Shown here: piece after piece, positions 24,568-33,260 of the stretch
How the letters are laid out: each line of letters opens with the position of its first letter
Position numbering within the stretch: the first letter of the stretch is position 1
Source of the DNA: Jannaschia rubra
GTDB lineage: Bacteria > Pseudomonadota > Alphaproteobacteria > Rhodobacterales > Rhodobacteraceae
Assembly: GCF_001403735.1 (NCBI RefSeq)
Contig: NZ_CXPG01000025.1
Location: 1 to 64,000 of the forward strand
DNA: 64,000 nt
Direction of reading: 5' to 3'
Position numbers and translations under genes: made by a program
Notes under the pieces: generated by a model
Seen by the model: the letters and a program-made list of their open reading frames with translations, nothing else
What the model was told of the DNA's origin: nothing
Database searches by the model: none

Positions 24568-25610
24568 TGCGGCAGTTCGATCTGCATCTTGACGTCGCCC
24601 TTCGGTGCCGAGGCCGCCACCTCGAAGGCGCGGACGCTTTCGGAAAAGTCGAACGTCCGGGTGATGAGCGGCTTCACGTCGATCGCGCCCGAGGCGAGCA
24701 TCGCGACGCAGCGCGGGAAGACGTGGGCGTAGCGGAAGATGTTCTCGACCCGCGCCTCGCGCACCATGGCCGCGCCCGCGTCATAGGAAATGGGCTCCGG
24801 CTGACCGCCGATCATCACGACGACGCCTCCGGGGCAGAGCGGGGCGAAGACGCCCGCCGCGGCCTTGGCGGACCCCGTCGCCTCGAACACCACTTCGCAG
24901 CCCCAGCCGTCGGTGGCCTTGAGCACCGTCCCGGCCGGATCGTCGCGGCTCACGTCGATAGTGCGGATCGCGGGGCTGAGCCCTGCCGCGATCTCGAGCT
25001 TGGCGGCGTCGAGATCGGCCACGAAGACCTCGGCGCAGCCGCCCGCCAGCGCCGAGAGGGCCGTCACCAGCCCGATCGGCCCCGCGCCCAGTACCAGCGC
25101 CCGGTCGCCCGGCCGGATGCGCGCCTTGGTCGCGGCGTGGACGCCCACGGCCAGCGGCTCGACCATCGCGGCCTCGGCGAAGGACACGTTGTCGGGCAGG
25201 CGGAAGGTGAAGGCCTCCGGGTGCACGCAGGACGGGCGCAGGATGCCGTGGACGGGCGGCGTGGCCCAGAAGCGCACCGCGGGGTCGACGTTGTACATCC
25301 CCATCCGCGTGGCGCGGGAATTGGGGTCGGGCACGCCGGGTTCCATGCAGACGCGGTCGCCCACGGCGAGCGTCGTCACCTCGGCCCCGATCTCGGTCAC
25401 GGTGCCCGACGCCTCGTGCCCGAGGATCATCGGCGCGTTCACGACGAAGGGCCCGATGCGCCCGTGGGTGTAGTAGTGCACGTCCGACCCGCAGATGCCA
25501 ACGGTGTGCAGCTTGATGCGGACGTCGCGGGGGCCCAGCGTCTCCTCCCCCTCGATGGGAAAATCGCGCAGGGACAGTTCGTGCTGCCGTTCGAGGACGA
25601 GGGATTCCAT
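24564..25610 (-). CDS. Xylitol dehydrogenase (zinc-dependent, D-xylulose reductase type)
   Basis: A 348-aa medium-chain dehydrogenase. Catalytic zinc ligands are C in [15 protein letters not shown] in LGHEASG and E in MVEPLAVG; the nucleotide site is [10 protein letters not shown]. The region where many family members bind a structural zinc reads [20 protein letters not shown], without the four cysteines, as in proteobacterial xylitol dehydrogenases. [15 protein letters not shown] is likewise typical. It would convert xylitol to D-xylulose, or act on other polyols taken up by the neighbouring ABC importer. AAAGGAG precedes the ATG. Confidence 0.85.
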   Translation of the reverse strand: MESLVLERQHELSLRDFPIEGEETLGPRDVRIKLHTVGICGSDVHYYTHGRIGPFVVNAPMILGHEASGTVTEIGAEVTTLAVGDRVCMEPGVPDPNSRATRMGMYNVDPAVRFWATPPVHGILRPSCVHPEAFTFRLPDNVSFAEAAMVEPLAVGVHAATKARIRPGDRALVLGAGPIGLVTALSALAGGCAEVFVADLDAAKLEIAAGLSPAIRTIDVSRDDPAGTVLKATDGWGCEVVFEATGSAKAAAGVFAPLCPGGVVVMIGGQPEPISYDAGAAMVREARVENIFRYAHVFPRCVAMLASGAIDVKPLITRTFDFSESVRAFEVAASAPKGDVKMQIELPQ

Positions 25611-25649
25611 GGGCTGCTCCTTTCGGGGCGTCGGATTGCGTGTCGCGTC

Positions 25650-26420
25650 TCAGACGCTGGTGAAACCGCCGTCGAGCATCAGCGTGGCCCCATTGACCAG
25701 CCCCGAGGCGGAGGAGGCAAGATAGAGCGCTGCGTCCGCGACCTCCACCGGTTCGCCGAACCGTCCGAGCGGCGTGGCCGCCAGCAGGGGGTCCGCGCGG
25801 GCCGGGTCGGACCAGACCGCGCGCCCCATGGGCGTCATGACGACGGTGGGGCAGATGGCGTTGACCTGGATGTTGTGGCCCGCCCATTCGGCGCAGAGCG
25901 ACTTCGTCAGCGCGTTCAGCCCGCCCTTGGAGGCGGCATAGGCGGCGTGGTCCTTCATCGCGACGACCCCGGTCTGGGAGGAGATCATCACGATCTTGCC
26001 GCCCCCCGCCGCGATCATGCCGGGTGCCACCGCCTGCGACAGAAGGAACGGCGCGCGCAGGTTCAGCGCCATCGTCCGGTCCCATGCCTGCGCGTCGAGG
26101 TCGAGCGCGGGGGCCACGAGGGCGATGCCCGCGGAGTTCACGAGGATGTCGATGCGGCCGAGCGCGTCCTCCGCGGCCCGCGCGGCCGCGGCCGGTCCGG
26201 CGGGGTCCGACAGGTCGGCGGCGACGGCGGCGAAGCGGCGGCCCGATCCTTCGACCGCGCCGCGCAGGGGGGCGAGGTCGGCGGCCGACCGGGCCACCCC
26301 GGCCACATCCGCGCCGGCCTCGGCGAACAGGCGCGCGATCTCGAACCCGATCCCGCGCGAGGCGCCGGTGACGAGGGCGGTGCGGCCCGCGAGCGAGAAA
26401 CGGCTCTGCCAGTCGGTCAC
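25650..26420 (-). CDS. Short-chain dehydrogenase of the polyol operon
   Basis: A 256-aa SDR with TGASRGIGFEIA, NSAGIA, the catalytic serine in MISSQTGVV and YAASKGG. The start is GTG 26420, which follows GGAG in the end of the SIS gene; similarity begins at FSLAGRTALVTG. An arginine after strand 2 (GVARSAADL) favours NADP. It resembles gluconate 5-dehydrogenase or polyol 2-dehydrogenases, but the substrate is not fixed by sequence. It stands between the SIS and xylitol dehydrogenase genes. Confidence 0.82.
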   Translation of the reverse strand: MTDWQSRFSLAGRTALVTGASRGIGFEIARLFAEAGADVAGVARSAADLAPLRGAVEGSGRRFAAVAADLSDPAGPAAAARAAEDALGRIDILVNSAGIALVAPALDLDAQAWDRTMALNLRAPFLLSQAVAPGMIAAGGGKIVMISSQTGVVAMKDHAAYAASKGGLNALTKSLCAEWAGHNIQVNAICPTVVMTPMGRAVWSDPARADPLLAATPLGRFGEPVEVADAALYLASSASGLVNGATLMLDGGFTSV

Positions 26421-26424
26421 GGGA

Positions 26425-26991
26425 TCACTCCAGGTTGGTATGGCGCGCGCGCATGTCGCCGGGGCCCTGACCGAGGTGCCGGGCGAGGTCGAGCACCAGG
26501 AGTTCCGACCAGAGAAACAGTGCCCCCTCGTAGACCGACCCCATGGGCAGGGCGGAGGCGTCCACGGCCTCCGCCTCGGCCATCGTGCGGGCGGGCAGGA
26601 CGACGGTGGTGTCGCACATCCGCGCGACCGCGCCACCCGGCTGCGCTGTCAGCGCCAGCGTCGCCGCGCCCGCGTCGCGCGCCACCTGCACCAGCGCGCG
26701 GACGGTGCCGAAATCGCCCGGCCCGGCGCTGACCATCAGCAGATCGCCCGGCCCCAGGGGCGGCACGGTCATGTCGCCCACGACATGCGCGTCGCGGCCC
26801 AGGTGGAACAGACGCATGGCCAGCGCCCGCATCATCAGCCCCTCGCGCCCGACGCCCGTGCAGGCGATGCGGCGGGCCCGTGCGATGGCGCGGATGGCGG
26901 CCTCATGGTCGGCCGGATCGACCGCGCCCGCCGCCTCGACGATGCCCTGTGCGCAGCTGCGGGCGCGGTCGGACAGGGGGACGGCCGTCAT
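26425..26991 (-). CDS. SIS-domain sugar isomerase-like protein (6-phospho-3-hexuloisomerase type)
   Basis: A 188-aa single SIS domain, the length of 6-phospho-3-hexuloisomerases. Motifs are RIACTGVGREGLMMRALAMRLFHLG, HVVGDMTVPPLGPGDLLMVSAGPGDFGT and the C-terminal MGSVYEGALFLWSELLVL with the catalytic-glutamate region. No hexulose-6-phosphate synthase is in the window, so formaldehyde fixation is not implied; an aldose-ketose phosphate isomerisation in polyol use is more likely. It overlaps the ATPase gene by four bases. Confidence 0.78.
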   Translation of the reverse strand: MTAVPLSDRARSCAQGIVEAAGAVDPADHEAAIRAIARARRIACTGVGREGLMMRALAMRLFHLGRDAHVVGDMTVPPLGPGDLLMVSAGPGDFGTVRALVQVARDAGAATLALTAQPGGAVARMCDTTVVLPARTMAEAEAVDASALPMGSVYEGALFLWSELLVLDLARHLGQGPGDMRARHTNLE

Positions 26992-28052
26992 CCCGCGGTC
27001 TCGATGCGCTGCCCGTCCTCGCCGAAGAGATGCAGATGGTCGGGGGCCAAACGCAGCACGATGCGGTCGCCCGCGGTGACGGAGGTGTCGCCGTCGGTCC
27101 GCACGACGATCTCATGTCCCAGGGGCGAGACGGTATAGAGGTAGCTTTCGCTGCCGAGCTGCTCGCGCACCTTCACCTCCACCGGCAGGGTGCCGGGGCC
27201 GCCGGCGCCTTCGCCGATGTGGATGTGTTCGGGCCGGATGCCCAGCGTCCTGACCTTTGCAGCGGTGGCGGCCGGAGCCAGCGGATGCGCGCCGTAGCCC
27301 AGCATCCCCTCCGCCATCTCCACCCCCAGAAGGTTCATCCCTGGGGCGCCGATGAAGCCCGCCACGAACTCCGATCCCGGCCGGTGATACAGGTCCATGG
27401 GCGAGCCCACCTGTTCGATGCGGCCCTGGTTCAGCACCACGATGCGGTCGGCCATGGTCATCGCCTCGACCTGGTCGTGGGTGACGTAGATCATCGTCGT
27501 GCCGAGCTGCCGGTGCAGTCCCTCCAGCTCCACCCGCATCTGGATGCGCAGCTTCGCGTCGAGGTTCGACAGCGGCTCGTCGAAGAGAAAGACCTCCGGT
27601 TCCTTCACGATGGCCCGGCCGATGGCCACCCGCTGCCGCTGGCCGCCGGAAAGCTGGCCGGGCTTGCGGTCGAGAAGGGGGGTGAGTTGCAGGATCTCGG
27701 CCGCCTCGGCGATGCGACGCTTGCGGTCGTCAGGCGCGAAGGCGTTGATCTTCATGCCGAAGTCCATGTTCTGCCGCACCGTCATATGCGGATAGAGCGC
27801 ATAGGACTGGAACACCATCGACACGCCCCGGTCCGACGGCGCGGCATGGGTGACGTCGCGGTCTCCGATGCGGATGCTGCCCGAGGAGATCCCCTCGAGC
27901 CCCGCGACGCAGCGCAGGAGGGTCGATTTCCCGCATCCCGACGGGCCCACGAAGACCGCGAACTCGCCGTCCCGGATGTCCAGGGAGATGTCGAACAGGG
28001 CCTGCGTCGCCCCATAGAACTTGTCGACGTTGCTCAGGGTCACTTCGGCCAA
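26988..28052 (-). CDS. Sugar-alcohol ABC transporter ATPase (SmoK/UgpC-MalK type)
   Basis: A 354-aa CUT1-family ATPase: Walker [11 protein letters not shown]-loop [14 protein letters not shown], signature [15 protein letters not shown], Walker [16 protein letters not shown]-loop [15 protein letters not shown], and a C-terminal OB-type regulatory domain from about residue 235 with [12 protein letters not shown] choose the TTG at 28052 because a GAGGGAGAGAG purine tract precedes it at good spacing. GTG 28094 has none. The gene leads the minus-strand enzyme operon, while its binding protein and permeases are divergent on plus, so one control region governs transport and catabolism. Confidence 0.85.
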   Translation of the reverse strand: MAEVTLSNVDKFYGATQALFDISLDIRDGEFAVFVGPSGCGKSTLLRCVAGLEGISSGSIRIGDRDVTHAAPSDRGVSMVFQSYALYPHMTVRQNMDFGMKINAFAPDDRKRRIAEAAEILQLTPLLDRKPGQLSGGQRQRVAIGRAIVKEPEVFLFDEPLSNLDAKLRIQMRVELEGLHRQLGTTMIYVTHDQVEAMTMADRIVVLNQGRIEQVGSPMDLYHRPGSEFVAGFIGAPGMNLLGVEMAEGMLGYGAHPLAPAATAAKVRTLGIRPEHIHIGEGAGGPGTLPVEVKVREQLGSESYLYTVSPLGHEIVVRTDGDTSVTAGDRIVLRLAPDHLHLFGEDGQRIETAG

Positions 28053-28102
28053 GGCTCTCTCTCCCTCTCGGCTCCGTCCGGGGCGGTGGTTCACGAAGTG
28101 TC

Positions 28103-28130
28103 TTTACATCTGTATCCGCGTCAATACAAA
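28103..28130 (+). promoter_or_regulatory. Candidate promoter and operator of the polyol binding-protein operon
   Basis: TTTACA (28103-28108) and TACAAA (28125-28130) are spaced by 16 bases. An inverted repeat, TGTAT (28111-28115) and ATACA (28124-28128), sits in the spacer and overlaps the -10, a fitting place for SorC-type regulator binding. The region lies between divergent operons. Confidence 0.45.
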
Positions 28131-28170
28131 ATCTTCGGCAGTTGCAGCAGCAACGCCAAGGGAGGACATC

Positions 28171-29520
28171 ATGAACATCCGTCTGAAAAGCGCGCTCGCC
28201 CTGACGACCGCGCTCACCGTCGTGTCGCCGGCCGTGGCGCAGGACCAGTCCGGCTGGTCGCTGGCCGAGGCCGCCGAGCCCTATGCGGGAACCACCGTCG
28301 ACGTGGTCTTCCTGCTGCGCCCCGGATACGAGGCCGCCAAGGAGATGATCCCCGCCTTCGAGGAGGAAACCGGGATCGAGATCAACATCACCGATCTGCC
28401 CTATGAGAACGCCCTCGGCGAACAGGTGCGCGATTTCGTGGCCCAGGGCGACCTGGACGTCGCGCTGATCGACCTCGTCTGGATCGGCAACTTCGCGCAG
28501 AACGACTGGATCGTGCCGATGGCGGCGATCGAGGAGCAGTTCCCCGACATCATCGACCCCGATCTCGATCTCGACGATTTCTTCCCGCTGGTGCTCGACG
28601 CCTTCGGAAGCTGGGACGGCACCGTCTACGGCCTGCCGTTCGACAACTATTCGGGCCTTCTGTTCTACAATTCCTGCATGCTGGAGGAAGCGGGCTTCGA
28701 CGGCCCGCCCGAGACCTGGGAGGCGGTGATGGACGACTACGGACCCGCGCTGACCAAGGACGGCAAATATGCCTATGCGCTGCAATCCAAGCGCAACGAG
28801 ACCCAGTCGGCCGACAGCTTCGCGCGGATGATCTGGCCCTTCGGCGGGTCGTTCCTCGACGCGGAGTTCCGGTCGAACCTGTCGTCGGAGGAATCGCTCG
28901 CCGGCCTGAACTTCCGGCAGGAGCTGATGCAGTACATGCCCGAGGGCATCGTCGCCTATGACCATGCCGAGGCGGTGAACGCGCTGGCGCAGGGGGACGT
29001 GGCCTTCATCACCGAATGGTCGTCGTTCTATTCCACGCTGGCGGACCCCGACACCTCGCGCATCGGGGAATGCCTCGCCATCGCGCCCGAACCCGCGGGA
29101 CCCGCGGGCCGCAAGCCCGCGCTCGGCGGCTTCAGCCTCGCCGTGGCCGAACAGGCCGACGACGACGAGAAGGCCGCCGCCTGGCTGTTCATCCAGTGGA
29201 TCACCTCCAAGGAGAACGCGCGCCAGTATCTCGACCTCGGCGGCGTGCCTGCCCGGCAGTCGGTCTATGAGGAGGAGGGCATCGCCGAGAGCTTCCCCTT
29301 CGTGCCCGCCCTCGTGGAAAGCTGGCAGGAAGGCGTTCCGGAGTTCCGCCCCCGCTTCGCCGAATGGCCCGAAATCAGCGAGGTCGTGCAGCAGTACGGC
29401 ACGCAGATGATGCTGGGCGAGATCACGGTCGAGGAAGGCGCCGAGCGCATCGGCACCGAGATGGAGGCGATCCTCGACAAGGCCGGGTACTACGACGGCG
29501 ACAAGCCCCTGATCCAGTAG
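28171..29520 (+). CDS. Sugar-alcohol ABC transporter binding protein (SmoE-like)
   Basis: A 449-aa family 1 periplasmic binding protein. ATG 28171 follows GGGAGGACATC; the signal peptide ends at SPAVA. Mature features are VDVVFLLRPGYEAAKEMIPAFEEETGIEI, DVALIDLVWIGNFAQNDWIVPM, the trehalose/polyol-type LPFDNYSGLLFYN, and GGFSLAVAEQADD near the end. Size and gene context match the sorbitol/mannitol importer of Rhodobacter (SmoEFGK). Ribitol, xylitol or arabitol are also plausible, given the enzymes encoded divergently. A strong hairpin follows its stop. Confidence 0.83.
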   Translation: MNIRLKSALALTTALTVVSPAVAQDQSGWSLAEAAEPYAGTTVDVVFLLRPGYEAAKEMIPAFEEETGIEINITDLPYENALGEQVRDFVAQGDLDVALIDLVWIGNFAQNDWIVPMAAIEEQFPDIIDPDLDLDDFFPLVLDAFGSWDGTVYGLPFDNYSGLLFYNSCMLEEAGFDGPPETWEAVMDDYGPALTKDGKYAYALQSKRNETQSADSFARMIWPFGGSFLDAEFRSNLSSEESLAGLNFRQELMQYMPEGIVAYDHAEAVNALAQGDVAFITEWSSFYSTLADPDTSRIGECLAIAPEPAGPAGRKPALGGFSLAVAEQADDDEKAAAWLFIQWITSKENARQYLDLGGVPARQSVYEEEGIAESFPFVPALVESWQEGVPEFRPRFAEWPEISEVVQQYGTQMMLGEITVEEGAERIGTEMEAILDKAGYYDGDKPLIQ

Positions 29521-29538
29521 GGTCGGGCGCCACATAAC

Positions 29539-29566
29539 GCCGGGCGCGTGCCATCGCGCGCCCGGC
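29539..29566 (+). promoter_or_regulatory. 10-bp GC hairpin between binding protein and permease genes
   Basis: GCCGGGCGCG (29539-29548) pairs perfectly with CGCGCCCGGC (29557-29566) around an eight-base loop, directly after the binding-protein stop. No T run follows. Confidence 0.62.
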
Positions 29567-29588
29567 CTCGCAGCGAAGGGGCTTCATC

Positions 29589-30470
29589 ATGGCAGGATCG
29601 GCGGTATCGCGGCGCACGCTCTGGGGGTTCATCGGGCCCGCCATCCTCGTGCTGGCCGCCGTGGGCATCGTGCCGCTCGTCTATGCGGTCTATACCTCGC
29701 TGCACTATTTCAACCTGACCAACCTCAAGGATCAGGAGTTCATCTGGTTCGCCAACTACGCCCACGTCCTGACCGACGACACCTTCTGGGCGGCGATGGG
29801 CCGGACCTTCATCCTGCTGGTCACGGCGCTGCCCATCCAGATCGCGCTCGGGCTGATGATCGCGCTGCTGCTGCACCGGCCGGGGCTCACGTTCCTCAAG
29901 ACGATCACGCGGCTGGGCCTCGTGCTGCCGATGGCCACGACCTATGCGGTGGTGGGCCTGCTGGGGCAGGTGATGTTCAACATCAAGTACGGCGTCGTGA
30001 ACCAGATGCTGGGGTGGGTCGGCATCGCGCCCATCGACTGGATCGGCGACCCCGACAACGCCTTCGTGCTGGTGATCTTCTGGGACGTCTGGCAATGGAC
30101 GCCGTTCTGCGCGCTGATCCTGCTGGCGGGGCTGACCACCGTCCCCGACGAGATCGAGGAGGCCGCCCGGCTGGAAACGAAAAGCTGGTGGACCGTGCTG
30201 CGCCATATCCAGCTGCCCTATCTGGTGCCGGGCCTTGTCGCGATCATGATCCTGCGGACGGCCGACACGCTCAAGCTGTTCGACATGGTCTTCACCCTGA
30301 CGCGCGGCGGGCCGGGGAACGCGACGGAGTTCATCTCGCTCCTGATCCAGCGGACGGGTTTCCGCTCGTTCGACCAGGGCGTCGCCTCGGCGCAGGCCGT
30401 CGTCCTTCTGGCCATCACGGTGGTGCTGAGCCAGATCTACATCCGCATCTTCTATCGGGAGGGGCCGTGA
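29589..30470 (+). CDS. Sugar-alcohol ABC transporter permease (SmoF-like)
   Basis: A 293-aa CUT1 permease with six membrane segments. WGFIGPAILVLAAVGIVPLVYAVYTSLHYF is helix 1, LPMATTYAVVGLLGQVMFNIKYGVVNQML the characteristic central stretch, and EIEEAARLETKSWWTVLRHIQLPYLVPG the EAA coupling loop. It pairs with the next gene to form the membrane channel. The ATG at 29589 is 68 bases after the binding-protein gene. Confidence 0.85.
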   Translation: MAGSAVSRRTLWGFIGPAILVLAAVGIVPLVYAVYTSLHYFNLTNLKDQEFIWFANYAHVLTDDTFWAAMGRTFILLVTALPIQIALGLMIALLLHRPGLTFLKTITRLGLVLPMATTYAVVGLLGQVMFNIKYGVVNQMLGWVGIAPIDWIGDPDNAFVLVIFWDVWQWTPFCALILLAGLTTVPDEIEEAARLETKSWWTVLRHIQLPYLVPGLVAIMILRTADTLKLFDMVFTLTRGGPGNATEFISLLIQRTGFRSFDQGVASAQAVVLLAITVVLSQIYIRIFYREGP

Positions 30471-30471
30471 C

Positions 30472-31305
30472 ATGGCCGCGACGGGCTCCACCTCCGCACG
30501 CAGCATCCTGCCGCAGATCGTCCTTCTGACGGCGATCCTGCTGTTCTGCGTGTTTCCCTTCTACTGGATGGTCACGACCAGCCTGAAGACCCAGCTGGTC
30601 GCGCTGTCGCAGCCGCCGCAATGGATCTTCACGCCGACGCTGGGAAACTACGCCGAGGTGCTGTTCGAGGACGGCGTGGGCCGGACCATGGTCAACTCCC
30701 TCATCGTGGCGGTGTCGACCACGGTGCTCGCCGTGCTGCTCGGGTGCCCTGCCGCCTATGCGCTCGCACGGTTCGAGTTTCGGGGCAAGTCCGACCTGTG
30801 GTTCTGGTTCATCACCAACCGCATGGTGTCGCCCATCGTGCTGGCGCTGCCGTTCTTCCTCATCGTGCGGTGGATCGGGCTTCTGGACACCAAGCTCGTC
30901 CTGATCCTGATCTACCTCACCTTCAACCTGCCCATCGTCATCTGGCTCTGCACCGATCAGTTCCGCTCCATCCCCTACGACCTCGACGAGGCCGCGATCC
31001 TGGAAGGGGCGGGGCACTGGCGCATCTTCCGGTCGATCTGCCTGCCGCTGGCGATGCCGGCTGTGGCGGTCAGCTCGATCTTCTCGTTCATCTTCTCGTG
31101 GAACGAACTCCTCTATGCCATCGTGCTGACACGCAACGACGCCAAGACGGCGCCGGCCATGGCGATCAGCTACATGGAGGGCTACAGCCTGCCCTACGGC
31201 AAGATCATGGCGACCTCGACGCTGATCGTCATTCCCGTGCTGATCTTCGCGCTGATCGCGTCGAAGCAGCTTGTCCGGGGCCTGACCATGGGCGCGGTGA
31301 AGTAA
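30472..31305 (+). CDS. Sugar-alcohol ABC transporter permease (SmoG-like)
   Basis: A 277-aa CUT1 permease of the MalG side: FCVFPFYWMVTTSLKTQ near the N-terminus, YALARFEFRGKSDLWFWFI, the coupling loop DLDEAAILEGAGHWRIFRSICLPLAMP, and the C-terminal FSWNELLYAIVL. The MalG-type terminus KQLVRGLTMGAVK is conserved. It starts one base past its partner's stop. Confidence 0.86.
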   Translation: MAATGSTSARSILPQIVLLTAILLFCVFPFYWMVTTSLKTQLVALSQPPQWIFTPTLGNYAEVLFEDGVGRTMVNSLIVAVSTTVLAVLLGCPAAYALARFEFRGKSDLWFWFITNRMVSPIVLALPFFLIVRWIGLLDTKLVLILIYLTFNLPIVIWLCTDQFRSIPYDLDEAAILEGAGHWRIFRSICLPLAMPAVAVSSIFSFIFSWNELLYAIVLTRNDAKTAPAMAISYMEGYSLPYGKIMATSTLIVIPVLIFALIASKQLVRGLTMGAVK

Positions 31306-31309
31306 CGCC

Positions 31310-32278
31310 GTGCGCGACCGCCCCGGCAAATCCGATCCGCTGGCCGATCACCGCTTCCTCGCCCGCGTCTCCTGGGCCTACTACGTCGAGGGGCTGACGC
31401 AGGAGAAGATCGCCGCGCAGATGGGCTCGACCCGGTTGCGGATCAACAAGGCCCTGGCGGAAGCCAAGCGGCTGGGCATCGTCCGCATCTCGATCGACAC
31501 CCGCCATTCCCAGTGCTTCGACCTGGAGGCGCGGCTGACGGAACGCTTCGGCCTCGGCCGCGCCCATGTGACGCCCGAACCCCTGGGCGACACCGATACG
31601 CAGACGATGGTGGGCGCGGCGCTCGGCCATCTGCTCACCGACATCCTGCGCGACCCCGCGGTGCGGCGGGTCGGGATGGGCTGGGGGGGCACGCTCAACA
31701 TCGCGATGCGCCATGTGGCCCCGCTCGCCCGCCCCGACGTGGAGGTGGTATCGGCCATGGTGGGCCTCGTCGAAGGGTCCGAGACCAACTGCGCCGAGAT
31801 CACGGCCCGGCTGGCCGATCTGCTGGGCGCGCGGCGCCGCTATTTCCCCGCGCCGCTCTTCGCCGGCTCCGCCGCGTCGCGCGACGCCATCCTCGAGATC
31901 GACGTCTTCCGCACCGTGCTGGAGGGCATCAGGTCCTGCGACGTGCTGGTGCTGGCCACCAGCGACATCTCGGACCGCAACCTGCTGATCCGCTCGGCCC
32001 TGCCCGGCGACATCACCGCGGAGGACCTGCGCGCCGCGGGCGCCGTGGGCGACATCCTGGGCACGGTGATCGACGCGCACGGGGAGCCCATCGACCACGC
32101 GATCAACCGGCGCGTCATCGGCATCGGCCTGGACGACCTGTACGCCATTCCCGACGTGGTGCTGGCGGGCGGCGGGGCGCACAAGGTCACGGTCCTGCGC
32201 GCGCTGCTGGGGCGGGGGTTCGTCGACACGCTGGTCACCGACGCCGCGACCGCGCGCGGCATCCTCGACATGCCCTGA
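31310..32278 (+). CDS. SorC/DeoR-type sugar-binding transcriptional regulator
   Basis: A 322-aa regulator with an N-terminal helix-turn-helix (AYYVEGLTQEKIAAQMGSTRLRINKALAEAKRLGIV, about residues 22-57). It continues into the sugar-phosphate-binding SorC domain: VGMGWGGTL, TARLADLLGARRRYFPAPLFA, ATSDISDRNLL and the terminal IPDVVLAGGGAHKVTVLRALLGRGFVDTLVTD. It starts with GTG four bases after the permease stop and is the last gene of the transport operon. It probably controls the divergent polyol operons in response to a sugar phosphate. Confidence 0.87.
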   Translation: MRDRPGKSDPLADHRFLARVSWAYYVEGLTQEKIAAQMGSTRLRINKALAEAKRLGIVRISIDTRHSQCFDLEARLTERFGLGRAHVTPEPLGDTDTQTMVGAALGHLLTDILRDPAVRRVGMGWGGTLNIAMRHVAPLARPDVEVVSAMVGLVEGSETNCAEITARLADLLGARRRYFPAPLFAGSAASRDAILEIDVFRTVLEGIRSCDVLVLATSDISDRNLLIRSALPGDITAEDLRAAGAVGDILGTVIDAHGEPIDHAINRRVIGIGLDDLYAIPDVVLAGGGAHKVTVLRALLGRGFVDTLVTDAATARGILDMP

Positions 32279-32285
32279 GGCTGCG

Positions 32286-33140
32286 TCAGATCAGCCCGTA
32301 CTGCCGCGCCTTCATCCGCAGGAAGCCCAGCCCGTCGCTAAGCACCTCCTCGCGCGATGGGGCGACGTCGCGCCAGACCGACAGGGCGTCGGCGATCTGC
32401 GGGGGAACGGTGATGAAGCTCTCCATCGCCATGCCGCCCCGGAACCCGATGGCCGCGAGTGCGGCGAAGACCTCGTCCCAGGCGACGGTATCGCAGCCCG
32501 GCGTGCCCCGGTCCGAGGCCGACAGATGGATGTATTTCAGATGCGCGCGCGCGCGCAGGATGCCGTTGGCGATGCCCCGTTCCTCGATGTTCATGTGGTA
32601 GGTGTCGAGATGCACGAACAGGTTCGGGGCGCCCACACGCTCGCACAGGCGAACGGCCTGGTCGGCGGTGTTGAGAAGGTGGTTCTCGTAGCGGTTCACC
32701 GCCTCCAGCCCGTACAACATGCCGTGCCGTGCGGCATGGGCCGCCGCCTTTTCGACCACGCGGGCCGTCGCGTCGTATTCCGCTTCGGTCGGGCGCTTGC
32801 CGGTGCGCTGCCCGATGCCGCCGTAGATGACGCCGGTGATGGCCTTCGCCCCGATCGCGGCCGAGGTGTCGATGGCGAGCTTCAGCACGTCGAGCGCGCC
32901 GTCGGGGTCGTTCGTCGGCAGCCGGTCCAGCGGCAGGCCGAGCGAGGTGACGCAATCCACCTCCGCCCGGTCCAGCAGCGCGCGGGTGTGTCCGCTGTCG
33001 AAGCCCTGCGGGTCGAGCATGGTGATCTCGAGGAAGTCGATGTCGTGCTTCACCGCCTCCGGGATGGCGAACTCCGCCGCATCCCGGGTCCACTCCATCG
33101 CCCACATCGCGGTATGCACCCCGAACCCGCTGACACCCAT
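32286..33140 (-). CDS. D-tagatose/D-psicose 3-epimerase-family protein
   Basis: A 284-aa TIM-barrel ketose epimerase. The metal and catalytic residues of D-psicose 3-epimerases are all present with constant spacing: E146 in YGLEAVNR, D179 in VHLDTYHMNIEE, H205 in KYIHLSASDRG and E240 in GGMAMESF. This equals the known Agrobacterium enzyme numbering (150/183/209/244) minus four throughout. ATG 33140 is chosen because GGAGGCGAGG precedes it. It lies downstream of kduI-kduD on the same strand but beside the polyol locus (7 bases from the convergent SorC gene), so it may epimerise ketoses formed from polyols. Confidence 0.85.
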   Translation of the reverse strand: MGVSGFGVHTAMWAMEWTRDAAEFAIPEAVKHDIDFLEITMLDPQGFDSGHTRALLDRAEVDCVTSLGLPLDRLPTNDPDGALDVLKLAIDTSAAIGAKAITGVIYGGIGQRTGKRPTEAEYDATARVVEKAAAHAARHGMLYGLEAVNRYENHLLNTADQAVRLCERVGAPNLFVHLDTYHMNIEERGIANGILRARAHLKYIHLSASDRGTPGCDTVAWDEVFAALAAIGFRGGMAMESFITVPPQIADALSVWRDVAPSREEVLSDGLGFLRMKARQYGLI

Positions 33141-33260
33141 GGCCTCGCCTCCGCAGCCCGCATCCCGCGACAGCCTATCCCCGATCGCGACCGGACCGCC
33201 AGCCGCCGGGCCGATGTTGAACATAATACGACCTATCGTGTAGCGATCACGGCCCCCACC
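33141..33260 (-). promoter_or_regulatory. Spacer between kduD and epimerase with possible promoter
   Basis: In this 120-base gap the minus strand carries TATTAT (rc at 33225-33230 region) as a good -10, with only a weak -35 (GTGATC) 17 bases before it. It could give the epimerase its own promoter, about 60-80 bases ahead of its ATG. Confidence 0.3.

Noticed and set aside
26425-26991. SIS gene as evidence for formaldehyde fixation by the RuMP path
   Set aside because: No hexulose-6-phosphate synthase is present and the context is polyol use.
28141-28154. GTTGC-AGCA-GCAAC inverted repeat as an operator
   Set aside because: It lies in the leader just before the ribosome site with short arms; no link to a promoter, so left unannotated.
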